A stretch of 28,988 bases of DNA from Synergistaceae bacterium UBA5560 (GTDB taxonomy: Bacteria > Synergistota > Synergistia > Synergistales > Aminiphilaceae). A program made the position numbers and the translations under genes. Of the stretch, positions 21,537 to 28,988 are shown piece by piece. The notes beneath the pieces were generated by a model that was not told where the DNA came from, made no database searches, and worked only from the letters and a program-made list of their open reading frames with translations. The DNA lies in NCBI GenBank assembly GCA_002425685.1, contig DIMS01000040.1, forward strand, positions 45,196 to 74,183, read 5' to 3'. Position 1 is the first letter of the stretch. Each line of letters starts with the position of its first letter.

Positions 21537-23188
21537 CCGTCCATCTCGTCGGTGCAGGGTGCGGCACCCCCTCGTGGCTCACGCTCCGCGGAGCTGAACT
21601 GCTCCGCACCGCCGAGGCGGTCGTCTACGACCGCCTGATCCATCCGGACCTGCTCCAGCTCTGCCCCAGGGAATGCGAGTACCACCCCGCGGGCAAGCGC
21701 GAGAGCGACCACACCCTTCCGCAGAAGGAGATCAACGCCCTTCTGGTGGAGCTGGGGAAACGCCTCACCTCGGTGGTGCGCCTCAAGGGAGGTGATCCCT
21801 TCGTCTTCGGACGGGGTGGCGAGGAGGCCCTTGCCCTGGAAGAAGCAGGGCTCACCTGGGACGCCGTTCCGGGCATCACCGCCGCCCTCGGCGGCTGCGC
21901 CGCGGCGGGACTTCCGCCGACCCACCGGGGCCTTTCCGGCGCGGTGACCCTCGCCACGGGACGCCTCGGCGACGGCGGCACCGAGACGACGCCGGACGAT
22001 GGGAAAAATTCCGGAGACCCGCGCCGGAACTTCCTCCGGGAACTCGGCGCCGTTCCGGGAACGCTCTGTCTCTACATGAGCGCCTCCTCCTTCGCCGAGG
22101 CGGCGCCGTTTCTCGAAGCAGGCGGCGTGACGCAGGTCACGCCCGGAGCGTGCGTGACCTGGGGAGGCTGGGGAAGGGCGACGCTCCGCTCGGGAACCTT
22201 CGGGGAACTCATCGAGGCATCCCGGCAGAACGGGCTGCGAAGCCCGAGCGTGCTCGTCCTGGGGGGCACCGCCGGCATGGCTCTCCATCCTCTCCGCGGC
22301 CCCCTCTCGGGCCTCCAGGTGGCGGTGTGCCGTCCCGCTCCCGAATCCTGGAACACCGCACGGCGCCTGGAACAGCTCGGCGCCGACGCCTACAGCATTC
22401 CCCTCCTCGAACTGGAGGAACGCCCTCTCCGAGGCGCGGCAGACCTTCTCGCCCAGGCGGACTGGATCGTCTGCACGAGCCCCCGGGGCGCGACACAGCT
22501 CAAACGCTGCGCTCCGGACCTGCGCCGCCTTCGGGGCCGCCTCGCCGCCATCGGCGAGGGCACTGCGAAGGCTCTCGCCCTGGAGGGCCTTCCACCGGAC
22601 ACCACGGCGGAGGAACCCACGTCGGAAGGACTGGCCCGACTCCTGCGCTCCCTGATCCGCCCCGGCGAGCGGGTGGCCTTCGTCCGAAATGAACGGGCCT
22701 CGTCGCTTCCCGAGGAGGCCGTCCGGCAAGCGGGAGGCGTTCCTCTCGAGCTTGCCGCCTACCGCATGGTTCCCCGCCCTCTTCCGGGGGAGGAACTCTA
22801 CCGGGAGCTGTGGCGCCAGGCACCGCTCCACGCGGTGGTCTTCGGCAGCGCCGCCCTCGCCGAGGCATGGTGGGACCGCTTCGGCGGTCTTCCTCCCGGG
22901 GCCGTTCCCGTCGCATGGGGAGAAACGTGCGCGCGGCGAATCCGGGAGCTATTGGAAAGCCAGCGGGAAGGAGGACGTGACGTGGCGGTGCTCGAATCAC
23001 CGGACCTCCCGGGGCTGGAGCGAGTGCTGCGCCGTCTGAACGCCCTTCTTTCGGACCTGCGCCTCGAACAGGCCGCGGAGGATGTCGGAAGAAGCGACGA
23101 GGAAACACCGGAAAGAAAAGGCCCTCGCCGAAAGACGGAACGAAACGACACCACACCGCGCCGTACGCGGAAGGGAAATCTTTCGTGA
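21533..23188 (+). CDS. cobA-hemD: Fused uroporphyrinogen-III C-methyltransferase and uroporphyrinogen-III synthase (CobA-HemD)
   Basis: A 551-residue protein. CobA (1-255) methylates uroporphyrinogen III at C2 and C7 to precorrin-2. It has VVYDRLIHPDLL (the Asp equivalent to CysG Asp248), AGKRESDHTLPQKEIN (the Lys equivalent to Lys270), VRLKGGDPFVFGRGGEE and VPGITAALGGCAAAGLPPTHR. HemD (about 258-505) cyclises hydroxymethylbilane with D-ring inversion; VAVCRPAPESWNTARRLEQL, DWIVCTSPRGA, AAIGEGTAKALA and VAFVRNERASSLP fit. The first SAM loop reads VGAGCGTPSWLT instead of GAGPGDPxLLT, so the Pro and Asp are changed. A polar insert (about 146-166) interrupts CobA and a basic tail of 45 residues ends the protein. 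ATG 21533 follows GGAAAGGAG. The stop overlaps cbiP (GTGA 23185). Confidence 0.94.
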   Translation: MTVHLVGAGCGTPSWLTLRGAELLRTAEAVVYDRLIHPDLLQLCPRECEYHPAGKRESDHTLPQKEINALLVELGKRLTSVVRLKGGDPFVFGRGGEEALALEEAGLTWDAVPGITAALGGCAAAGLPPTHRGLSGAVTLATGRLGDGGTETTPDDGKNSGDPRRNFLRELGAVPGTLCLYMSASSFAEAAPFLEAGGVTQVTPGACVTWGGWGRATLRSGTFGELIEASRQNGLRSPSVLVLGGTAGMALHPLRGPLSGLQVAVCRPAPESWNTARRLEQLGADAYSIPLLELEERPLRGAADLLAQADWIVCTSPRGATQLKRCAPDLRRLRGRLAAIGEGTAKALALEGLPPDTTAEEPTSEGLARLLRSLIRPGERVAFVRNERASSLPEEAVRQAGGVPLELAAYRMVPRPLPGEELYRELWRQAPLHAVVFGSAALAEAWWDRFGGLPPGAVPVAWGETCARRIRELLESQREGGRDVAVLESPDLPGLERVLRRLNALLSDLRLEQAAEDVGRSDEETPERKGPRRKTERNDTTPRRTRKGNLS

Positions 23189-24753
23189 GCACCGCGCTAG
23201 CAAAGGGACTCATGGTCTGCGGCACCACCAGCGACGCGGGGAAGAGCCTTCTGGTCACCGCGCTCTGCCGCCACTTCTTCCGAAAGGGCATACGGGTCGC
23301 GCCCTTCAAGGCCCAGAACATGGCCCTCAACGCCTACACCGCCCCGGGAGGAGGCGAAATGGGCGTCGCCCAGGCCCTCCAGGCCGAGGCCTGCGGCCTG
23401 GAGCCGGACGTGCGCTTCAATCCGGTGCTCCTCAAACCCCAGGGAGACAGCACGAGCCAGGTGGTGCTTTTGGGACGCCCCGCCGCCACGCTTTCCGCCC
23501 GGGACTATCACGGCAGGAACGGAAAAGGCTACGCGGCCACCGCCTGGGAGACCGCCCGCGATGCCTTGGCGGCCCTCCGGGAGGAGTACGACCTGCTGCT
23601 CCTGGAGGGTGCGGGAAGCCCCGCGGAGATGAACATCTACGCCGCGGACTTCACGAACCTCCGGACCGCCCGGGAGGCGGAGGCGCCGGTCCTCCTCGTG
23701 GGAGACATCGAACGGGGGGGCGTGCTCGCCTCGCTGGTGGGCACCCTCGCGGTGCTCCCCGAGAAGGATGCCGCGCTGATCAAAGCCTTTGCGGTCAACA
23801 AGTTCCGGGGAGATCCGAGCCTCTTCGACGAGGGGTGCCGTTTTCTCGAAGCGCGCACGGGGCGCCCCGTTCTGGGGGTGCTTCCCTACGCGACCCATCT
23901 CCGCCTCCCCGCGGAGGATTCCCTGGGACTGCGCTCCTTCGGCGACGGCCCTCTGCGCATTGTGGTGATCAAGCTTCCCCGCATCGCCAACTTCACCGAC
24001 TTCGACGCCCTGGAGCACGACGGCTGCCGGGTGGTCTTCGCCGACGCACCCGGGGATACGGACGGCGCGGACTGCATCGTTCTGCCGGGGACGAAAGCCA
24101 CCATGGCGGACCTCCGCTGGCTTCGGCAGCGCGGCCTCGCCGCGGCTCTCCGGGATGCCGCCGACCGGGGCATTCCCATCTGGGGCATCTGTGGGGGCTA
24201 CCAGATGCTGGGAGAGCGCATCGACGACCCGGGGGGCGTGGAGGAATCGGGATCGGAAAGCATGGAGGGGCTCGGCCTGCTGCCGGTGCGTACCCTCTTC
24301 GAGGGAACCAAGATCGCCGCCCCCGCCCGGGCGGTGGTGAACGATTGGGCCCCGGGACCGTGGGAAGCTCTTCGGGACCGGGAGATCTCGGGCTACGAGA
24401 TCCACATGGGACGCACGATCCCCGTTGCGGCGACGTCTTTCGGCGATGGCACGCCCCTGCTCACCCTCATCGCCCGGGGAGGCAGCGAGATCCTGGAGGC
24501 AGACGGGGCGGCGCGGCCTGATGGCACGGTCTTCGGCTGCTATCTCCACGGTCTGGCGGACGATCCGCTCTTCCGGCGGGCTTTCGTCAACTGGCTGCGG
24601 CGGCGCAAAGGGCTCGCCCCTCTCGGCGGAACCGGAGAAACAGCGCCCTCGGGGCGAGAACTCCGGGACAGAAGCTACGACGCCTGGGCGGATTTCGTGG
24701 CAACCCATCTGGATATGACGCGCCTGGAGGAGCTGATCGCCCGGGGGATCTGA
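23185..24753 (+). CDS. cbiP: Cobyric acid synthase (adenosylcobyrate synthase)
   Basis: CbiP/CobQ amidates the b, d, e and g side chains of cobyrinate a,c-diamide using glutamine and ATP. The 522-residue product has an ATP-binding dethiobiotin-synthetase-like domain (KGLMVCGTTSDAGKS, FKAQNMALNAY, KPQGDSTSQVV, EGAGSPAEMN) and a class I glutamine amidotransferase domain (about 255-470). The latter has PGTKATMADLRWLR, WGICGGYQML (Cys336) and GCYLHGL (His455). GTG 23185 overlaps the cobA-hemD stop. It is the last gene of the riboswitch unit. cbiA, which makes its substrate, is not in the window. Confidence 0.96.
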   Translation: MSTALAKGLMVCGTTSDAGKSLLVTALCRHFFRKGIRVAPFKAQNMALNAYTAPGGGEMGVAQALQAEACGLEPDVRFNPVLLKPQGDSTSQVVLLGRPAATLSARDYHGRNGKGYAATAWETARDALAALREEYDLLLLEGAGSPAEMNIYAADFTNLRTAREAEAPVLLVGDIERGGVLASLVGTLAVLPEKDAALIKAFAVNKFRGDPSLFDEGCRFLEARTGRPVLGVLPYATHLRLPAEDSLGLRSFGDGPLRIVVIKLPRIANFTDFDALEHDGCRVVFADAPGDTDGADCIVLPGTKATMADLRWLRQRGLAAALRDAADRGIPIWGICGGYQMLGERIDDPGGVEESGSESMEGLGLLPVRTLFEGTKIAAPARAVVNDWAPGPWEALRDREISGYEIHMGRTIPVAATSFGDGTPLLTLIARGGSEILEADGAARPDGTVFGCYLHGLADDPLFRRAFVNWLRRRKGLAPLGGTGETAPSGRELRDRSYDAWADFVATHLDMTRLEELIARGI

Positions 24754-24804
24754 GCGCAGGAAAAGAACTCCAGCAATCGAAAGAAAACGCCGACGAGGAA
24801 GGGA

Positions 24805-24819
24805 CGCCGCGCTGCGGCG
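24805..24819 (+). terminator. Weak hairpin after cbiP
   Basis: CGCCGC (24805-24810), GCT, GCGGCG (24814-24819) form a short GC-only stem 50 bases after the cbiP stop. No T tract follows, so factor-independent termination is doubtful. It separates the riboswitch unit from the hemL promoter. Confidence 0.25.
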
Positions 24820-24860
24820 GAAAGCTATCGGGAGCCGGCCCCGCCTCTGCTGTGTTTGCA

Positions 24861-24889
24861 TTGACAATCCAACGTCAAAAAAGTAAAAC
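24861..24889 (+). promoter_or_regulatory. hemL promoter with overlapping TTGAC dyad
   Basis: TTGACA (24861-24866), 17 bases, TAAAAC (24884-24889) lie 25 bases before the hemL start. The -35 is perfect and the spacing ideal. TTGAC (24861-24865) and GTCAA (24874-24878) form an inverted repeat across the -35 and spacer, a possible operator. Confidence 0.65.
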
Positions 24890-24913
24890 GATCCGTCGAA
24901 GGGGGAATCCGGA

Positions 24914-26215
<1,302 letters not shown>

Positions 26216-26400
26216 TCAGCGCCGATTTCAGCCGGATATTTCGCAGGGCTGATCGGGACTTCTCTTCGCCTCAGCAGGTGCATAACGGAATCGCGGAGCG
26301 GTTCTTCAAGAGCCTGAAGAAAAAGCGAATCCGGGCGCATCGGCTTGAAACGCCGCCCAGGATTCGGAACGTCATCGGATCCTGAATTCGCCACGACAAC
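26216..26400 (+). pseudogene. IS3-family transposase (OrfB) relic
   Basis: One frame downstream of hemL reads SSPQQVHNGIAERFFKSLKK, then KKRIRAHRLETPPRIRNVIGS and TGA (26383-26385), then RHDNRAI in the same frame. This matches the part of the IS3 OrfB integrase core around the catalytic Glu (xNxxAExFFxxLKxExIxxxRxxT). Upstream catalytic Asp residues and the C-terminal end are missing, and a stop interrupts it. It is a small decayed fragment. The rest of the gap to the ankyrin gene (26400-26721) shows only the hairpin at 26518 and no gene I can support. Confidence 0.6.
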
Positions 26401-26517
26401 CGAGCGATCGCATCCGGACCTGGAATACAGTCGGTAGTACGCGCGAAGCACGTCATGCCCGTTCCAGGGGATCATGACACCCGTTCCTCACGCCGAAGTC
26501 CGGCGCAGATGCCGACA

Positions 26518-26556
26518 CCCCCGGAAAAACGGCTCAGAACGTCGTTTTTCCGGGGG
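26518..26556. terminator. Strong hairpin between convergent hemL and ankyrin genes
   Basis: CCCCCGGAAAAACG (26518-26531) and CGTTTTTCCGGGGG (26543-26556) pair perfectly over 14 bp with an 11-base loop. It lacks a terminal T tract on either side. Its position about 300 bases after hemL and 165 after the ankyrin stop fits a shared terminator. Confidence 0.6.
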
Positions 26557-26721
26557 CGTTCTCCCCACTGCGAGACCGACTGATGCCCTTTCTCCGGCGG
26601 TACCGGCCGTTTCGATTTTTCGAGCGTCCGTTCCCGCCGATACCGGTTCGGTCCACACTTCCGGCACGAGACAACCTTGGGAAGTGCACTCCGACGAAAG
26701 CTCCTCCGACCCCGAACCGGC

Positions 26722-27804
26722 TCACTGACTCACGTTCTCGAGTTTCTGCAAGGCCTCCGTATTCTTCAGCCTCTTGTTGCGCCGGGCGACATCGACGGCC
26801 CGCTCGCCCCGATTGTCCACGAGGGCCGCATCCGCCCCCGCCTGCAGAAGTGCGACCACCACCTCGGGATGCGACGTGAATCGCGCGGCATAGAAGAGAG
26901 CCGTCCAGCCGGTCCGGGTCCGGGCATTCACCTCCGCGTCGGCGTTGATGAGGGTCAGAAGAATTTCGGGATTGCGCGTGTGCGTCGCGGCCTTCATCAA
27001 CGCCGTCTCGTCCTCTTCGCTTCGTGCTTCGATCTCCGCTCCGGCCTCCAGGAGAACGGCGACGACCCGGGGATTGCGGTTGAACGCCGCGGCCTTCATC
27101 AAAGGGGTCCAGCCTTCGTGATTTCTCGCATGGACGTTCGCCCCCGCTCCCAGAAGAGCGACGACGACCTCGGAATCGGCATTCTCTCCAGAGGCGAACA
27201 TCAGCGCCGTCTCGCCGCTCTCGTCCCGGGCGTTCACGTCCGCTCCGGCCCGGATGAGGGACGAGACGATTCCTGCATCGGCGCCGTATCCGGCGGCGAG
27301 CATGAGCGGGGTGACACCGAGGACGTTCCGGATATTCACCTCCGCTCCCGCTTCGACGAGGGCGGTGGAAACTGCAGGATTGGGGTTTTGCCCCGCCGCC
27401 ACCATCAGGGCGGAAAAACCCTCCGCATCACGAGCCTTCACGTCCGCTCCGGACCGGAGAAGGGCCATGACCACCTCGGGATTCGGGTTTTGTCCGGCGG
27501 CGAGGAGGAGAGCCGTCATGCCCTGCTCGGTTCGGGCATGAATGTCCGCGCCCGCTCCGGCAAGAACGGTGACGACCTCCGGATTCGGATTTCTCTCCGC
27601 CGCCGTCATCAGGGGCGTGCTGTCGTTCTCGTCGAGGAGGTTCACGTCCGCACCCTCCGCGAGGGCGGCCCGCACCTCCTCGGGCGTGCCAGTTCCGCAC
27701 AGCTCCAGAAACGTCGCGTCGCTCACGGCACCGAGCGCTCCCGAGACGAAAGACAAGGACAGCACCAACATTCCCGCGAACAGCGGCACAATGTTCTTCC
27801 GCAT
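26722..27804 (-). CDS. Exported ankyrin-repeat protein
   Basis: A 360-residue protein with a signal peptide (MRKNIVPLFAGMLVLSLSFVSGALG) and about nine ankyrin repeats of 34 residues plus a partial tenth. The repeat form is G-x-T-A-L-x-x-A-A-x-x-N-P-N-P-E-V-V-x-x-L-L-x-x-G-A-D-V-x-A-R. The asparagine/proline-rich NPNPEVV loop takes the place of the usual G-H-x-E-I-V turn and adds one residue to the 33-residue norm. Ankyrin repeats bind proteins; the partner is unknown, and the signal peptide places it outside the cytoplasm. GGAGGAGGGAAGGGAG precedes ATG 27804. It stands alone, convergent with hemL and divergent from the DUF4198 gene. Confidence 0.92.
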   Translation of the reverse strand: MRKNIVPLFAGMLVLSLSFVSGALGAVSDATFLELCGTGTPEEVRAALAEGADVNLLDENDSTPLMTAAERNPNPEVVTVLAGAGADIHARTEQGMTALLLAAGQNPNPEVVMALLRSGADVKARDAEGFSALMVAAGQNPNPAVSTALVEAGAEVNIRNVLGVTPLMLAAGYGADAGIVSSLIRAGADVNARDESGETALMFASGENADSEVVVALLGAGANVHARNHEGWTPLMKAAAFNRNPRVVAVLLEAGAEIEARSEEDETALMKAATHTRNPEILLTLINADAEVNARTRTGWTALFYAARFTSHPEVVVALLQAGADAALVDNRGERAVDVARRNKRLKNTEALQKLENVSQ

Positions 27805-27923
27805 GCTCCCTTCCCTCCTCCGAACACGTGACTGCCCGGATGAACCCGCCCCGAGCCCTTGAAGAGATTCATCCTTTGCGACACAACACCATGAACCAGA
27901 CGCACCATCGGAAAAACACTTCT

Positions 27924-27940
27924 ACAAGATACCATCTTGT
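27924..27940. promoter_or_regulatory. Inverted repeat ACAAGAT-ACC-ATCTTGT
   Basis: A perfect 7-bp dyad with a 3-base centre in the 286-base gap between the divergent ankyrin and DUF4198 genes. It lies 120 bases upstream of the ankyrin start and 59 upstream of the TTGACA of the other gene. It overlaps weak minus-strand promoter-like sequence, so it may be an operator for the ankyrin gene. Confidence 0.4.
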
Positions 27941-27998
27941 CTCAAAAGAGAAAATGTCGCATGAGAAAGAGAGGTCGCTTCTCGGTGCGGCACTGGGA

Positions 27999-28027
27999 TT
28001 GACAGTTGGAGAAAGAGGAGTTAGAGT
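27999..28027 (+). promoter_or_regulatory. Promoter for the DUF4198 gene
   Basis: TTGACA (27999-28004), 17-base spacer, TAGAGT (28022-28027) lie 63 bases before the start codon. Confidence 0.55.
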
Positions 28028-28036
28028 CATCGAACT

Positions 28037-28057
28037 TTGAGCGTGCTCTGCGCTCAA
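28037..28057. promoter_or_regulatory. Inverted repeat TTGAGCG-N7-CGCTCAA in the DUF4198 leader
   Basis: A perfect 7-bp dyad with a 7-base centre, placed at the expected transcription start just after the -10. It could be an operator or, in RNA, a 5' hairpin. It lies 21 bases before the ribosome site AAGGAGGA. Confidence 0.45.
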
Positions 28058-28090
28058 TATCACTCGTTACTCGTATAAGGAGGAATTGGC

Positions 28091-28888
28091 ATGTCTTGTT
28101 CGGTACAGAAACACGGTGCATTTCGTCTCGCAGTGGTCTCTCTGGTGTTTTCCCTCGCACTGGCCGCCTCCGGCGCCTTCGCCCACGATTTCTGGGTGAA
28201 CGCATTTGAGCCGAAGGACGGCCTCGTCAAGGCCGAAATCGGCTATGGTCACGATTTTCCCAAACCGGAACCCATTCCAGAGGACCGAACGCATCTCTTC
28301 GACGTGCTGCAGCTGGCAACACCGGAGGGAACGGTGAAACTGACCCCGGGGGGAACGAACTACGCCTACGAGGGCAAAGCGGATCTGAAAAAAGGAAGCT
28401 ACCTGGTTCTCGGCTTTTACCACCCCACGTTCTGGTCCAAGGGGCCTGACGGCTGGGCACAGAAAAACCGGACCGAACGGCCTGACGCCACCTACTGCGA
28501 GGAAGTCACCATGACCGCCAAGGCAATCCTCGACGTCGCGGGGGGCCAGGAGAGCGACTTCATCTCCAAACCCACGGGACAGCGGATCGAGATCGTTCCC
28601 CAGGTGCACCCCTCGACGGTGAAGCCCGGCGGAAAATTTCCCGTGCAAGTGCTCGTGGACGGAAAACCTGCGAAGACCGTGAAGCTTGAAGCCACCCTCG
28701 CCGGTTTCTCGGACAAGGAATACAAGGCCTTTCAGGGCAGGACCGACCTGAACGGCATGATCGACATCATTCCCCTGAAGGCCGGCTACTGGTTCGCCAA
28801 AGTCGATCAGACCTCAGAGCACGAAAACAAGGCCGCATGCGACAAAGTTTTGCTCATCGCAACCCTGGCCTTCCGCATCGACGAGTAG
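28091..28888 (+). CDS. Exported DUF4198 (PF10670) protein
   Basis: A 265-residue secreted or periplasmic protein with a clear signal peptide (LAVVSLVFSLALAASGAFA, cleavage before HDFWV). The mature N-terminus HDFWVNAFEP and the YGHDFPKPEPIP stretch are typical of DUF4198 proteins. The C-terminal part (about 165-265: VHPSTVKPGGKFPVQVLVDG, GMIDIIPLKAGYWFAKV) looks like an Ig-like or carboxypeptidase-regulatory-like beta domain. Members are often found beside nickel/cobalt or TonB-linked uptake genes; PF10670 was named for nickel uptake. With a large cobalamin locus upstream, cobalt handling is a fair guess but nothing here proves it. AAGGAGGAATTGGC before ATG 28091 is a strong ribosome site. 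Confidence 0.88.
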   Translation: MSCSVQKHGAFRLAVVSLVFSLALAASGAFAHDFWVNAFEPKDGLVKAEIGYGHDFPKPEPIPEDRTHLFDVLQLATPEGTVKLTPGGTNYAYEGKADLKKGSYLVLGFYHPTFWSKGPDGWAQKNRTERPDATYCEEVTMTAKAILDVAGGQESDFISKPTGQRIEIVPQVHPSTVKPGGKFPVQVLVDGKPAKTVKLEATLAGFSDKEYKAFQGRTDLNGMIDIIPLKAGYWFAKVDQTSEHENKAACDKVLLIATLAFRIDE

Positions 28889-28897
28889 CATAGGGGC

Positions 28898-28951
28898 CGC
28901 GGCACCGGACTTCCGGTACCGCGCTCGGCATCGAGACACGGGCATCGCCCG
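28898..28951. repeat. Two hairpins after the DUF4198 gene
   Basis: CGCGG-C-ACCGG (28898-28908) pairs with CCGGT-A-CCGCG (28913-28923) apart from one C/A mismatch. CGGGC-ATC-GCCCG lies at 28939-28951. Neither has a T tract. They may be an intergenic terminator or the leader of the next gene, which lies beyond the window. No CDS is visible in 28889-28988. Confidence 0.4.
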
Positions 28952-28988
28952 GGAGAGGGTACTCCTGAAGCAATGAGGAGATTCTCCG

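Noticed and set aside
26474..26728. 84-codon plus-strand ORF in the gap after hemL
   Set aside because: It spans the 14-bp hairpin, has no ribosome site and gives a low-complexity translation.
26722..27804. Roughly 102-bp periodic DNA repeat considered as a CRISPR or satellite array
   Set aside because: The period equals 34 codons and encodes ankyrin repeats in frame; there are no conserved short repeats with unique spacers.
28889..28988. Possible start of another gene or riboswitch at the right edge
   Set aside because: Only hairpins are visible; no start codon with ribosome site and a sustained frame, and no known riboswitch boxes.

Overview
The window is a GC-rich bacterial segment dominated by the anaerobic (cobalt-early) cobalamin pathway and the tetrapyrrole genes that feed it. 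CbiD and CbiG mark the oxygen-independent route. Opine dehydrogenase, RidA-like and aminotransferase sequences fit an anaerobic amino-acid fermenter. The fused enzymes (CbiE-CbiT, CbiG-CbiH, Met8-HemC, CobA-HemD) and the high GC suggest Synergistota or a similar anaerobic lineage. That placement is inference with modest confidence; there is no rRNA or tRNA here to test it.

Layout. (1) Positions 1-3510 are a lower-GC block: a 3'-truncated class I aminotransferase (-), a 58-residue RidA-like remnant (-), an opine dehydrogenase family gene (+) and an RpiR regulator (-), with a bidirectional terminator between the last two. The block ends at an IS630 transposase relic (3510-3821). (2) An unrecognised membrane protein (-, 3870-5036) diverges from (3) a cbiC-cbiD unit that continues, through stop/start overlaps, into an NlpC/P60 endopeptidase, an AAA ATPase, a DUF4276 Toprim-like protein, a 47-residue ORF and a family 6 uracil/hypoxanthine-DNA glycosylase. 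(4) A cobalamin riboswitch with its terminator (11267-11506) controls the main run: cbiET, cbiF, cbiGH, cbiJ, a 40-residue ORF, cbiL, a gate-type membrane protein, hemA, met8-hemC, cobA-hemD and cbiP. (5) hemL follows on its own promoter. (6) An IS3 relic, an exported ankyrin-repeat protein (-) and an exported DUF4198 protein (+) close the window.

How the genes work together. HemL and HemA make 5-aminolevulinate from glutamyl-tRNA. HemB is not in the window. HemC and HemD make uroporphyrinogen III and CobA makes precorrin-2. CbiL, CbiH, CbiG, CbiF, CbiD, CbiJ, CbiE/T and CbiC carry the ring to cobyrinate, and CbiP amidates the a,c-diamide to cobyric acid. The cobalt chelatase (CbiK/CbiX), CbiA, CbiB and the lower-loop genes are absent. 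Because hemA, hemC and hemD lie behind the B12 riboswitch, early tetrapyrrole synthesis here looks tied mainly to corrinoid demand.

Most notable: a possible defence-type ATPase/DUF4276 pair with a DNA glycosylase spliced into the cobalamin locus; small ORFs that bridge gene gaps with ATGA junctions at both ends; and a Met8 domain lacking its usual catalytic aspartate.
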